Shown here piece by piece: positions 22,059 to 33,072 of a stretch of 64,000 bases of DNA; position 1 is the first letter of the stretch; every line of letters begins with the position of its first letter. Under the pieces are notes generated by a model, which saw only the letters and a list, made by a program, of their open reading frames with translations, had not been told where the DNA came from and did no database searches. The position numbers and the translations under genes are program-made. The DNA is from Synanceia verrucosa (lineage: Eukaryota; Chordata; Actinopteri; Perciformes; Synanceiidae). Where the stretch lies: contig CM056554.1 of assembly GCA_029721515.1 (NCBI GenBank), positions 24,987,488 to 25,051,487 of the forward strand. The letters run 5' to 3'.

Positions 22059-23027
22059 TAGTTCCTTATGTGAATCAAAGAGCAGAATTCAAATTATATA
22101 CTGTGTAAAATTTCCATCAATTCAAAATAATAATTCTGCTTAATAAAATCTTAAAAATAAATCCAATCTTACACTACCAAATTTAAGTGATGCGCTAATA
22201 GCTTTACACAATGTGTAAATAATGTACATTAACTTAAGCAGCTTAGAAACAATACTCATGTGAATGTCACAGAAAGTGCTTAAATGATTTTACAACTTCA
22301 AATGACTGTTTCTAGCGCAAAGAACTGTAGCATAGACAGTGTTGGCATCTATAATAATATTAGACAACAGCATGTAAAAATAAATGAATAACACATTACT
22401 TAAAACTATCACTAGAGGGAGACAATCCAATATAAACACAGTACATGGCAGTCTCAAAAATATGAATTGGCATATGAACAAACCCTACCTGATAGTAGGC
22501 CAATATAAACACAGTACATGGCAGTAATCCTAAAGGTTATGTAACCATGTGCTCAGGATGGCTTGTTTCAATAGGCTAGGCTATTTAGTACAAGTAAGAT
22601 GGCTGCTGGTAACGCATCAAAAAAAGAGACATGCAAAGTTCACATAGTTATCTATAATATGTAAACATTTTGTATGAAGTATCTGAAAATAGATATAAAT
22701 AAACACTAATTTCATGGTAACGGCTGAAAAGACTAAAATCTCTAGGCCCCAAACTGAAAAAATATCACCACAGTATGTCGAATACACATAATAAAACTTA
22801 AAATATGGAAAAAAAGAACTTCATATTTTACATTTTTCAAATCTTTACAACATTTCGAAAATTTGTGGAAATTCCAATTCCAATATGTGCTTTCACCATG
22901 AAGTCTTCAAATGGCTATAACTTTTTTGTCAGGAATTTTTCAAAACCAGATACAAATCCAAAAACTAGACATAATTTGCTAAAAAAAAGAGCTATAATAG
23001 GGACAAATTTGTTTTTTTACCACACAT
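22059..23027. other. AT-rich stretch with a 26-bp direct repeat
   Basis: No gene is recognised. CCAATATAAACACAGTACAT and six further bases occur at 22427-22452 and again at 22500-22525, 73 bp apart and identical. Confidence 0.6.
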
Positions 23028-23706
23028 TAGAGCTGTGCGATATTACAATATATATCGTAATGCTGTAGAAAAATGTCTACTGTACGATATAAGCCTCTGT
23101 TGTTTATATCGTAATTTTCACATGTAGCTACTTAGTTAGCTCTGTTGCTACGCTAACATAAATGTTACTCTGGTTGTGGTTTAGATACGCCGTGTAAAGT
23201 ACAACTCAACGTCGGAATGACGCTGGATAATCCAAATGTGAGTTCATGCGAGTTCAAAACGTGTATTGTACGAAGCATAGACATAATAATATGACAGCTA
23301 CTGTAACCACAACAGCGCTATTGATTTGTGCTAGCATGTTTACGTCACCCGTAAGTACAGGTGTGCGGCAGTTGTAGCTCGGAAGTAAACAAAAAAAGTT
23401 GTAGCTCGGAAGTAAGCAGAGGTAAAGCAGCATGGAGGACGTTGTGTTGCGTGTGAATGATTTATTATCGCTTAAAACACATCTTTATTAGCAGCCAAAC
23501 TGCACAGTAAAAGTATGCTACAGCGCAAACAAAGCCAGATTCAGAATAAAAGCATACAAGGGATTACATCGCAGATGGGACGGAGGAGAGCGCAATGGAA
23601 AGTAATAACACATCAGAAAAAATACTACATCGGAATATATATCGTTATCGGGATATGAACTTGGCTATACCGGGATATAGAATTTTATCTATATTGCACA
23701 GCTCTA
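23028..23706. mobile_element. hAT-type MITE (679 bp) with perfect 8-bp TSD
   Basis: The termini are TAGAGCTGTGCGATAT and, inverted, TAGAGCTGTGCAATAT. The exact 8-bp duplication CCACACAT flanks both sides (23020-23027 and 23707-23714), characteristic of hAT transposition. Internal sequence has repeated ATATCG words and a GC-richer middle. It encodes no transposase. A second copy begins at 63915 in the opposite orientation. Confidence 0.88.
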
Positions 23707-23734
23707 CCACACATGTATACCTCCCCTTGACCAG

Positions 23735-24050
23735 GCCCAGCAACACACTTCTGAATGGTTTCGTTTTACTCCCAGACAGTTCATTGGAGACATTAAATGT
23801 AATATGCAACTGAATTAAAACATCAAGGAAATACTTCCATTTTGAGATAGCAGCTATGAGCTAAGCTAATGCTAGTGCAGCTAATCAGACGGATGCTAAC
23901 AGGTAACAGGATAAAGTTACTATTTAGCAGTGATCAAGTGTCCACAGACCTGAGGATGAAACAAAATGAAGACGTTAACTCCAGTTCTTGTTAAGTGGTG
24001 TCAGCTGACTGCAGACCAGTCAAGATCATGAAGACTCTGGTCTTCAATAA
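23735..24050 (+). repeat. Dispersed repeat family A, copy 3 (longest)
   Basis: Landmarks in order are CTTCTGAATGG, CTCCCAGACAG, GGAGACATTAAATGTAATAT, GCAGCTATGAGCTAAGCTAA, TGCTAGTGCAGCTAATCAGA, GGATGCTAACAGG, TTTAGCAGTGATCAAGTG, CCACAGACCTGAGGATGAAA, GTTAACTCCAG and GTGTCAGCTGACTGCAGACC. It is non-coding, and no terminal repeats were found. Confidence 0.75.
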
Positions 24051-24527
24051 GTGGGTACAATAAGTACAATAAAAATGTGATTCATCTTGATTAAAAATAT
24101 GAATGGTTTGACAGCTGTAGTAATGACTGCTAAACTCCTAGCTCTCATTCTCTGCAGTCCTATGGAAGACAGCTAACGTCTCCAGCCTCTGATTCAGAGT
24201 CATTTACTCTGTCAAACAACAATCAGACACAGCTGAAGCAGCAGGAACCTCTTGATTGAATCAGCTGCAGAACAAACTACACTTTTCCTTTCTCAGTCAG
24301 GATTTCATGTGTCTTCAAAGCTCATGCAGTTTATATCATCAGCAGTGTGCCCACACTACTGTGAAAAACGTTAAAAAAATCCACCCATACCAACCCCTTC
24401 CCTGCACGAAAAAGAGTGTTCCTGAATTTTGTCTTATGAATTATACACTCAAGTTTATGTTCAAAGTTTTACGCTTCTCTGGACTAAATGTACCCATATT
24501 TTAGTTTATAAAAGCAAATATTTTCAG
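24051..24527. other. No gene recognised
   Basis: This is AT-rich spacer. A short open frame at 24256-24504 has no recognisable features. Confidence 0.4.
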
Positions 24528-24877
24528 TAGGGGTGGGCGATACTGGGAATGTTGGTATTGATCCAATACCAAGTAAATACTGTGCTAGTATCACAGATAC
24601 CAATACCAATACCGATTCTTTTTATGTGAAATGTCAACATCATTGAATAATTAATATTTTCTTTAGTTAATTGATTATGATAAAATAATATATGAATAAT
24701 TAGTATTAAAATAATAAGAAATAAATAATATATATGTAAAAATATCTTTATATAAGTGTATATTTTTCTGGAGTCCCAGTAAAATAATTAATAATAATTT
24801 ATTAATTTATGATAATAGTTTAATCAGTGTGCTTGGTATCAATACTATTGATAATTAGATTGATAAGTCCACCCCTA
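24528..24877. mobile_element. hAT-type MITE (350 bp) with perfect 8-bp TSD
   Basis: The element begins TAGGGGTGGGCGATACT and ends CCACCCCTA. ATTTTCAG flanks both sides (24520-24527 and 24878-24885) without mismatch. The interior has GGTATNNAT / ATACCAA words in inverted arrangement and is otherwise AT-rich. Confidence 0.85.
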
Positions 24878-26089
24878 ATTTTCAGTGAAAGAGTAATAAA
24901 CTTTGTTTGCATAATCGAGTGCAACTTCTGTTTTGTATATAAAGTATGCTCAATGAAATTATTAGTTACTTATATACTCTTTAGTGAAAACTTGAAAGTA
25001 CCATACAGTAGGAACCATTGTTTTTTTTTCCCATGTTTTTGTGACTGGCCCTTGACAGGCTCCTGGCTGGTCTGTGACTGGTCCATGACTGCTCTGTGAA
25101 TTTAATGTATCCCCCAAAATGATGTAGTCAATGCAGCCCTGACTGGTAACGCCCCTTTAACAGCCTGGGTGAAAACTAGCAGCCCCTCTTTTTGTCCACA
25201 GGGAGGAGCAGTAATTGTCTCCTGGCTCACCCAGTTTCACATCATAACTATATGTTGGTACAGTACACAGTAGAAAAATAATAATTTTCTGACTTATTGT
25301 GTCTATATGAATGCAGCCATGTCACGTGACTAATTTTTTGGGCTGACATCAAATAAATTGGCTGTTATTATCCATGTAAATTGAAGATACTCTCTGAATT
25401 AAAATGTGTTTTACAAGGCAACGTTTCCACAAGAAGGACTTTATTTACAAACCGTAGCTAAAACACAAGCTGCAAACGGGAAAGATTTCCAGACAGGGAG
25501 CTCCCATCATACCAGATGGAATTACGAGCCTATTGGAGAAGACCATCATAGAATATTTTGCTGCACCGTCAGGAAATCAAAGGGACTGAATTTTCCAATT
25601 ATCCAAAGCATCGTTGTCTGTCCTTAACTAGGCATGATAAAGTCCGAAACTATAAACTGTTTTTATTGAAAAAAAATATATTATGTGTCCGGAGAGGCTC
25701 TCCGACAGGCTCTCCGGCGATGAAGAGGACTCTCCGTGTTAAGCATTTCTTTTTTACTTCTACAATATCTCCATATATAATACATAATATTGTCACATAT
25801 TTATATATTTACAGTGAAATAAGGAAAAAAATGCCGCATTTTCTTTTTCCCACAAGTTCAATAAATGCTGTTCTTCAATATACTTCATGGAAAAAGAAAA
25901 GCTCCTGTCAGCCTCAGTGTAAACACTAGAAAACAATGAGCTGCTCATTTATTGCTCCACTCCAGGCTCTTGTTCATCTTCTATTGCAAAGATGTCATTT
26001 CAAGCAGCCCTTACCATTCGCAACACCCCTTCATCCGGTATGTATAGCTCCATGTGGGCCGTGTGTGCAGGAGCGCTACCTGGGACTCT
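24878..26089. other. AT-rich spacer with a MITE fragment
   Basis: No gene is recognised. Bases about 25691-25740 (CTCCGACAGGCTCTCCGGCG and neighbours) match, in reverse complement, the inner left arm of the MITE at 7781-8469. The open frame at 25558-25929 crosses it and is not credible. Confidence 0.5.
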
Positions 26090-26400
26090 CTGACAATCAG
26101 GGTCCTCCAGCAGGTCCAAATATCAAACATCAGGCCAGGTAGTCTTGTAAGGACCATTTGTAAGAGCTCATCCCTTTGTTTGTGGTCCAATGCTTGTATT
26201 CTGGCTTGTATCTTTGTGTTTCTGCGTTAGTGCAGATCCTGAATCTTCTGCTGGGTCTTGGGGTTCAAGTCTTGTGGTGTCCTACTTCTTCCCCTCTACC
26301 TCTACCTCTGCCTGCACCCTACTCCCCTCCCCCCTCTGCCCCTGCCTGTGCCAGCACTAGTGTGTGAGGACTCAAACTCAGAAGGGGTGGAGGTAGTGTC
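26090..26400 (-). pseudogene. Unclassified decayed ORF, RG-rich then helical
   Basis: On the minus strand an arginine/glycine-rich segment (about 26372-26290, interrupted by stops) is followed by IQARIQALDHKQRDELLQMV and LTRLPGLMFDI (about 26209-26115). After that the frame changes to DPDCQRVPGSAPAHT. The combination recalls repetitive zinc-finger/P2X7-C-like ORFs found in fish transposons, but that link is from memory and uncertain. It is clearly broken by stops and frame changes, so it is not a working gene. Confidence 0.35.
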
Positions 26401-27066
26401 CAGGACAGCAAATTCCTGATAAAACAACAGACAGATATGTTATGTTATAAATTTTGATTTTGAATAACAGGGGGGAGCACTCTGTTTATGTGTCTCCCTC
26501 TTTAGTCTGGCTCTGATTCCAGCTTCCTTCTTTCCCCGTCTGGTTACCTTGCACTTATGAGTGGCGTTGTCATGGTAGTCAGAGGGCTTGTGAAGAATTT
26601 CCTCAGGAAACTAGTCTGTGGTGATGACTGTATATTTAGGTCCTCCGGTGTCCAGATGGGAGATCCCTGCCATGGACATAATTTTCCATAACAGAATAAA
26701 GTGTGGCAGGAATAGTACTATTATGGGTCCTTGGTTATCCATGTGAAGGGAGGATATTCCCCAAACAGCCGGTTAAAGAGTCCAGAGTAGATATTAGTCC
26801 AGAGAGGCTAATGGCAAGCGCTAAATGGAGTCCCATGTCAGCAGGTGGCTAATGGCAAACGCTAACTATCCAGTGACGAAAGGGTTACATAAAGAAAACA
26901 GGAAGATGAAAGGGGTACCGCATCGTGGTCAGAGTAACAGACAAACTGTCACAAGCATATAACTACAAACTCAGAAAACAGATAACAAATACATAAAAAC
27001 ACAAAAAGCTGCTCTGCAAGCCAGTCGGTCAACCACACGAACAGTGACCTGCAATCGGAAAGCACT
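26401..27066. other. No gene recognised
   Basis: This is unassigned spacer. A near-repeat AGGCTAATGGCAAGCGCTAA / GTGGCTAATGGCAAACGCTA occurs about 40 bp apart (about 26807-26865). Confidence 0.4.
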
Positions 27067-27189
27067 TTGAATCTTCCATTGTCCAGTTGTGATGAGCCTG
27101 TGTGAATTGTTCTTAGCTGACAGGAGTGGCACCAGGTGTGCTCTTCTGCTGTTGTAGTCCATCTTCTTCAAGGTTCAGTGTTGTTCTTC

Positions 27190-27535
27190 CATCCATAGGG
27201 TCGCGGGGGGGCTGGAGCCTATCCCAGCTGTCTTAGGGCGGAAGGCAGGGTACACCCTGGACAAGTCGCCACCTCATCGCAGGGCACATAGAGACAAACA
27301 ACCACTCACACTCACATTCACACCTACGGTCAATTTTAAATTAGCATATTAACCTAATCCCCATGCATGTTTTTGCATGGTGGGAGGAAGCCGGAGTACA
27401 CGGAGAGAACCCACGCAGACACGGGGAGAACATGCAAACTCCACACAGAAAGGCCCCGGGCCCGGGATTCGAACCCGGTACCTTCTTGCTGTGAGGCGAC
27501 AGTGCTAACCACTACACCACCCACCACCACGCCCC
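27190..27535 (-). mobile_element. tRNA-derived SINE, full length, 13-bp TSD
   Basis: On the minus strand the head carries a tRNA-like A box (GTGTAGTGGTTAGCACTGTC) and B box (GGGTTCGAATCCCGGGC). The body has the GGAGAACATGCAAACTCCAC block, and the end is GGATGG. AGTGTTGTTCTTC flanks both sides exactly (27177-27189 and 27536-27548), proving insertion into the Tc1 element. Not a functional tRNA gene. Confidence 0.9.
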
Positions 27536-27612
27536 AGTGTTGTTCTTCACAGATGATATTCTACATTCCATGGTTGGAACCAGTGTTTTTTTCAATTCCT
27601 GTTGCCTTTCTA

Positions 27613-27947
27613 CAGTGCCATCCCTCCCTAAACTCAGAACACACGCTGTGCGTAGGCCCTCATCCTTCATGAGGGGCCACATTCTGTGCGAGGGGATTCA
27701 TTTGCGCATATCCGCTACCGAGAGATGTGCAGCTCATACAGCACACGCAGAGAATAGAAGGCTTTTGAAGCTTGATTTTTTTGACTCATACAGCCAGACT
27801 ACCTTTACATTTGTTATTGGTAATAAAGGTTAGTCAGGTGAAATGGCATGTTGTTGTACAGTCATTTCATATCTGTGATACATTTGGGATGGGGGGCCTC
27901 CAAATAAAATTTCGCTTAAGGCCCCAGTTTGGTCGGGGGCAGCCCTG
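27613..27947. mobile_element. Small hAT-type MITE (335 bp) in the old Tc1
   Basis: It starts CAGTGCCATCCCTCCC and ends GGGGGCAGCCCTG (inverted start CAGGGCTGCCCCC). Flanks are CCTTTCTA and CCTTTCCA (27605-27612 and 27948-27955), a 7-of-8 match to an 8-bp duplication as expected for hAT. The position is confirmed by the Tc1 sequence resuming on each side. Confidence 0.72.
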
Positions 27948-28326
27948 CCTTTCCATCATCTCCAACCAGTCAGGTTATTCTCTACTGACCTCTGGTATAA
28001 TCACGTTATTTTGCTCACTGGATATTTCCTCTTTTCTGGACCATTCTCTATAAACTCTAGAGATGGTTGTGAAAATCCCAGTAGATCAGTACTTTCTGAA
28101 ATACTTAGACCAGCCCATCTGGTACCAACAACCATACCACGTTCACAGTAATTTAAATCCCCTTTCTTGCTCATTCCAATTCTCACTTTATACTTGAGCA
28201 AGTTGTCTTGACCATGTTAACAGTACATGACTAAATGTGTTGAGTTGCAGCCATGTGATTGGCTGATTGGATCTTTGTGTTAACAAAAAAATGAGCATCT
28301 GTACCTAATAAAGTGGCCAGTGAGTC

Positions 28327-28787
28327 AACCTGTGTTACACATACAGGTAATTAAAAAGGTTGATAACCACTGATGATATTATAAACTGACAGCTCTTAAA
28401 TGAACAGTACAGGTAATAACACATGTTAAATATGAACAAAACAAAGTTTCCTTCATATTAATCATGATTTGTTGAAATCATGAACTGTAGATGCCCTGAT
28501 TTCTATTCATGCAGTCATTGGCTATACATAAAAGAAACTTCACTTTTTGTGTGTACTTTTATGGTGTAGCATGACATCAAACAAATCTTGAACCTCTCTC
28601 CTCCTACGCCCATTTCTTCCTTCCGCTCCCTCCCATGTTTTCTAATCTAATATTGTCTTTGAGTGAAGTGTCATCATCTCTCCTCTTCTGAAAGAAGGGA
28701 AATGAGCCAAAGGGTGGGAAAAACAGCCACATATGATCATTTGTTATATACACATTGGCCCTACTGTTATTTGTAGATTCATGATCA
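28327..28787. other. No gene recognised
   Basis: This is AT-rich spacer without supported features. Confidence 0.4.
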
Positions 28788-28860
28788 AGTCAAGTTCTTT
28801 TATCGTCATTTGTGCATACAGACCAAGGTGCTGAATAACAACAGTGAAACGCTTCAAAAA
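28788..28860 (-). mobile_element. LINE 3'-end fragment (L2-type tail, minus)
   Basis: The minus strand ends ...ACGATAAAAGAACTTGACTTG, the tail format of the L2-like LINEs elsewhere in the window. The remainder of the element is not recognisable. Confidence 0.5.
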
Positions 28861-29370
28861 CAGAACAAAAATGAACATAAACAGAGCAGCTACTATCAAA
28901 GTTCATGCATGGTTGCTGTTTTTTTCCATATTGTTATTTTCTGCTTTGCAGTGTCATTTCTGCGAACGGCTGAATTGACTGGTGAGAGAGAAGCAGTGAG
29001 GGGCTTGTTGGGCTGCATGAAAATAGAAGCTCTTGCATACTTGACCCATGGGTAAGTGGTGACCATGTTGAACATAAGTGAGGGCTGTCATAGCTGCTGC
29101 TGTTTGGCTCAAATAAACAGCAAGCATTATGATGATGATGATGATGATGATAATGTTCGCAGTGATACACAGAAGCACTAGCCAGCCTGCTTTCATTCCC
29201 AGGGTATGTAATACCTTAAGTATGAGACCCAGCTGAACCATTATTAGACAATCAGACGCATAACAGGCAAAATAAATTCAAACTGCCTTTATGTGCTAGA
29301 ATCGATTCTCATATTATAATATTGATTTTGCCGTCAATGTGTAGTTAATCATTTACAGGAACTCAGTTAC
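28861..29370. other. Spacer with a (GAT)n repeat
   Basis: About eight GAT units lie at 29128-29151. Overlapping open frames are not credible. Confidence 0.5.
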
Positions 29371-29661
29371 CATCCATCCATCCACCCATTCATTTTCTAC
29401 TGCTTATCCTACATAGTGTCGTGGAGCGGGGGCGAGCTATCCCAGCTGTCTCAGGGTGAAATGCAGGGTACACCCTAGACAAGTCGCCAGTTCATTGCAG
29501 GGCACATAGAGAACCACTCACACTCATATTCACACTGACAGACAATTTAAATTAGTTATTTATCTCATCCCCATGCATGTTTTTGGATGGTGGGAGGAAG
29601 CCAGAGTATTCGGAGAGAACCCACGCAGACAGAAGGAGAACATACAACCTCCACACAGAAA
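29371..29661 (-). mobile_element. tRNA-derived SINE, 5'-truncated (head missing)
   Basis: Same family as 27190-27535, with the (CATC)n tail at 29371-29389 and the GGTGGGAGGAAGCC and GAGAACCCACGCAGAC blocks. The tRNA-like head is absent. Confidence 0.85.
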
Positions 29662-29959
29662 GATGATGATTGATGCGCTTCACTCTGACCATGCTGTCAA
29701 ACTGTCTGGAGAATTATCAGCCTCTGTCCAACAATTAGTAACTCACAAATCCGTCATTTCCACAAGGAATCCGGCACAGTCATTAGAAAAGAAGTTCCAA
29801 TTAGTTTTGCTGATCCTGACTATTTGATGTGTGCGGAGCAGACCTACAGAAATGTGACAATTTTTTCTTGCGCAAATTTACTTTATTTGTTACAGACAGT
29901 CGTAATACAGACAGGAAGTCTTGAGATCAGAACAGAAAACCAAACCTAAATCATGAGTG
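29662..29959. other. No gene recognised
   Basis: This spacer lies between two SINE copies. The open frame at 29573-29827 runs from the SINE into unique sequence. Confidence 0.4.
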
Positions 29960-30190
29960 CCCCCCCCCATCCCTCATATCTGCTATCTTTAAATTGACAC
30001 TACATATCACATTTACTGATTACCATTCACGGGAGCACTTTGGGGTTAGGTATCTTGCTCAAGGAGGCACATGACTTCTGTTGGCAGGAATCAAACTATC
30101 GAACTTCCGATTGGTGATCGACCTGTTCAACCACTGAACCACAGCCACCGCCTTAAGATAAGATAAGATAAAACTTTATCTTGAAAGAAA
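29960..30190 (-). mobile_element. Second SINE type, degraded, next to a LINE tail
   Basis: Minus-strand sequence at 30153-30060 reads as a tRNA-like head (GGCTGTGGTTCAGTGGTTGA, later AGTTTGATTCCTGCC), followed by a CTTGAGCAAGATACCTAACC block. Directly to the right, 30154-30190 holds AGATAAGATAAGATAAAACT, which on the minus strand is the tail of a separate LINE or SINE. Confidence 0.55.
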
Positions 30191-30318
30191 TTCTTGGCAT
30201 TCTTTTCTTTCTAGTTTTACAACATAATAACGTTTGTTTTGTTTCTTGCTGAATAACTTGCACTGACGAAGGATTGGCCACACATTTGTAATAACCTCTC
30301 CAAGGTCTACAGGTCTAC

Positions 30319-30492
30319 ATTTCAAAGTTAAGCTCATTTTTGTAATAAAAGGAGGACAGACACCAGATCATTTCAAAGTAAAGCTCCTCATTGTAATAAA
30401 AAGAGGACAGACACCAGATCATTTCAAAGTTAAGCTAATTTTTGTAATAAAAGGAGGACAGACACCAGATCACGTCAAAATAAAGCTCCTTA
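30319..30492 (+). repeat. Minisatellite, 51-bp unit, 3.4 copies
   Basis: Units at 30319-30369, 30370-30420 and 30421-30471 start ATTTCAAAGT and end GACACCAGATC; a partial fourth unit runs to 30492. Units differ at only a few positions. One isolated related unit lies at 46369-46420. Confidence 0.88.
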
Positions 30493-30629
30493 GGGGAGTT
30501 TCAGGTGTCATGGCGGAGTGAAGACACAAACTCCTGTGTTCCTTGCTGATTTAGAAATTTATTTGCTTAAATCATCATATTATCCAAACCACAGACACAC
30601 TTTCTCTGTGTAAGACTTAAATATAAAAT

Positions 30630-31650
30630 TTGGCAATTAGGGCACTTCATAAAGAGCGGAAAACCCGGCACAAGAGAAAGACTGCAGCTAGCGATAGCCA
30701 CTCCAGCAAAGCCATAGAAGCTAGGGCTAACCCTAGCCTGAACTTAAAACTCATCCATGAAGATTTGAAGGCGATGCTAGACAATATCCATCCATCCATC
30801 CATCCATCCATTTTGTACCGCTTGTCCTCATAGAGTTGCGGGGGGGCTGGAGCTGTCTTAGGACGAGAGGCAGGGTACACCCTGGACAAGTTGCCAGTTC
30901 ATCGCAGGGCACAACCACTCACACCTACGGTCAATTTAAATTAGCCAATTAACCTAATCCTCATGCATGTTTTTGGATGGTGGGAGGAAGCCGGAGTACC
31001 AGGAGAGAACCCACGCAGACACGGGGAGAACATGCAAACTCCACACAGAAAGGCTCCGGGCCGGGAATAGAGCCCAGTAACTTCTTGAGGTGACAGTGCT
31101 AACCACTACACCACCGTGCCGCCCGCTCGACAATATGAAGGACGAAATCCTGTCGGAACTTCGTTGCACAGTTGCAACACTGCAGTCCACAGTCTCAACT
31201 CATGTCATAAAATTCGACGAGATGGAAAACAGTGTAAACGACGTGGATGGCAGGGTCACGGCACTGGAGCGCTCATAAACTCTGTGCTCGTGTGGATGAC
31301 CAAGAGGAAGATCACAAAGGCAGAACATCAGAGTAGTTGGTCTCCTGGGAAAAATTGAAGGGGGCAGCCCTACCAACTTCATAGTAGCCTTCCTGGTGGA
31401 GCTCTTTGAGGAGGACAGCTTCCCTCATAAACCTGCAGTGGACCGTGCTCACTGTCCCTCAGACCACCACAGCAAAATGGACCCCCATGAGCCATGATTG
31501 CACATCTGCGTCACTACTGGGCCAAAGAACTGATTCTCTGCTTATCCTGTAGAGAGCAGGGCAGCTGACATATTGGGGGCAGAAGATAAGCTTTTACCCG
31601 GACCTCAGCATCGACCTGCTTCGAAGGAGAGCTGCTTTCATCCCGGTAAA
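30630..31650 (+). pseudogene. L1-clade LINE ORF1 remnant, split by a SINE
   Basis: This is an RNA-binding ORF1-type protein of an L1-clade element. A basic N-terminal stretch (KERKTRHKRK) leads to EDLKAMLDN, where the SINE 30788-31124 intervenes. The frame resumes at MKDEILSELRCTVATLQSTV with a coiled-coil segment through ENSVNDVDGRVTALE. Further on, with frame changes, come a NVRVVGL-like block near 31335 and a YPDLSIDLLRRRAAF block near 31600, both typical of fish L1 ORF1 C-terminal domains. The true start is not determined. The sequence then runs into the Tc1 element at about 31655. Confidence 0.75.
30788..31124 (-). mobile_element. tRNA-derived SINE in L1 ORF1, 12-bp TSD
   Basis: Same family as 27190-27535; the tail of CATC repeats is at the left and the tRNA-like head at the right. 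GCTAGACAATAT (30776-30787) and GCTCGACAATAT (31125-31136) flank it, an 11-of-12 match. Excluding it and one duplicate copy makes the ORF1 frame continuous. Confidence 0.88.
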
Positions 31651-31654
31651 AAAA

Positions 31655-33070
31655 CAAACATATCACAAAAAACATTCATGAAATTTGGTTCTTTTGTGAC
31701 TTTATTATGGGTCAACTGAAAATGGAACCAAATCTGCTGGGCCACAAATATACATACAGCAATGCTAATATTTGGTTACATGTCCCTTTTCACTTCAATT
31801 AGGTGCCTTCTGGCAAGCTTCTGGTTGAATCTTTGACCAGAATTGGTGCAGTTCAGTTAAATTTGTTGGCTTTCTGACATGGACTTGTTTCTTCAGCATT
31901 GTCCACATGTTCTCAATGGGGTTTAAGTCAGGACTTTGGGAAGGCCATTCTAAAACCTTAATTCTAGCTTGACTTAGCCATCCCATTACCACTTTTGATG
32001 TGTGTTTGGGGTCATTGTCCTGTTGGAACACCCAACTGTGCCCAAGACCCAACCTTCAGGCTGATGATTTTAGGATATCTTGAAGAATTTGAAAGTAATC
32101 CTCCTTCTTCATTATCCCATTTAGTCTCTGTAAAGCACCAGTTCCATTGGCAGCAGAACAGCCCCACAGCATCATACTACCACCACCGTGCTTGACGGTA
32201 GGCATGGTGTTAAAGGCCTCACCTTTTCTCCTCTAAACATATTGCTGGGCATCGTGGCCAAACAGCTTGATTTTTGTTTTGTCTGACCACAGAACTTTCC
32301 TCCAGAAGGCCTTATCTTTGTCCATGTGATCAGCAACTTCAGTCGAGCCTTAAGGTGCTGCTTTTGGAGCAAGGGCTTCTTTCTTTCACGGCAGCCTCTC
32401 AGCCTCATGGCGATGCAAAACACGCTTGACAGTGGACACTGACATCTGTGTTCCAGCAGCTTCTAATTCTTGGCAGATCTGCTTTTTGGTGGTTCTCATT
32501 TGACTCTTCATCCTCCTGACCAATTTTCTCTCAGCAGCAGGTGATAGCTTGTGATAGCTAATTGTTTGCACTGTTGCTCTTGGGACCTGCAGCTGCTTTG
32601 AAAATGCTCCAAGTGACTTTCCTGACTTGTTCAACTCAATGATTCGCTTTTTCAGATCTGTACTGAGCTCATTTGACTTTCCCATTGTTACGTTTGTCAG
32701 CGTTTGTATCCAATGAGCCCTGTTTAAATGGCCTCAGAGTCACCAGCTGTAGTCATTCATGATCACTCAGGAGAAGTTAAGAGGCCATGCTATGAAGCTC
32801 ATTTCATTAACACATCTTTCTAAGTCACTAAAATTGCCAATTCATGTTGCTGTATGTGTATTTTTGACCCAGCAAATTTGGTCACATTTTCAGTTGACCC
32901 ATAATAAAGTCATAAAAGAACCAAATTTCATGAATGTTTTCTGTGACAAGGAAGTAACTGTTCCAATCACTCTATCAGAGAAAAATCAGAGTTGTACAAA
33001 TGACTGGAAACTCAAGAGAGCCATGACATTATGTTCTTTACAAGTGTATGTAAACTTTTGACCACAACTG
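31655..33070 (-). mobile_element. Sleeping Beauty-like Tc1 element, defective, in L1 LINE
   Basis: The right end, read on the minus strand, is CAGTTGTGGTCAAAAGTTTA, a well-known fish Tc1 terminus type, followed by TA at 33071. An inner inverted pair (CATTCATGAAATTTGGTTCT at about 31674, and its complement at about 32915) shows the long IR/DR-type terminal repeats. The outer part of the left repeat is missing, so the element cannot be cut out normally. Confidence 0.85.
31795..32685 (-). pseudogene. Sleeping Beauty-like transposase, frameshifted
   Basis: The N-terminus begins at 32685 with MGKSNELSTDLKKRIIELNK, followed by the paired-like helix-turn-helix (GKSLGAFSKQLQVPRATVQT). The frame breaks near 32390 and again before 32050. 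The C-terminal part shows FQQDNDPKHTS (second catalytic D) and PDLNPIENMW (catalytic E). The first catalytic D region is in a shifted frame. The copy ends at about 31795. It would be a DD34E cut-and-paste enzyme if intact; this one is dead. Confidence 0.85.
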
Positions 33071-33072
33071 TA

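Larger units (their letters stand above)
27067..28326 (-). mobile_element. Old Tc1-like transposon (5' half), carrying two nested insertions
   Basis: The right terminus, read on the minus strand, is ACTCACTGGCCACTTTATTA. The minus-strand N-terminal transposase segment at 28001-28201 contains CERGMVVGTRWAGLSISEST and DLLGFSQPS. The continuation at 27067-27186 encodes MDYNSRRAHLVPLLSAKN. Removing the SINE at 27190-27535 and the hAT-type MITE at 27613-27947 restores colinearity with a Tc1 transposase. The catalytic half is missing. A decayed copy of the complementary half is at 58751-59145. Confidence 0.82.

Noticed and set aside
27452..27535. tRNA-like sequence with A and B boxes
   Set aside because: It is the head of a SINE with TSD and tail, not a tRNA gene.
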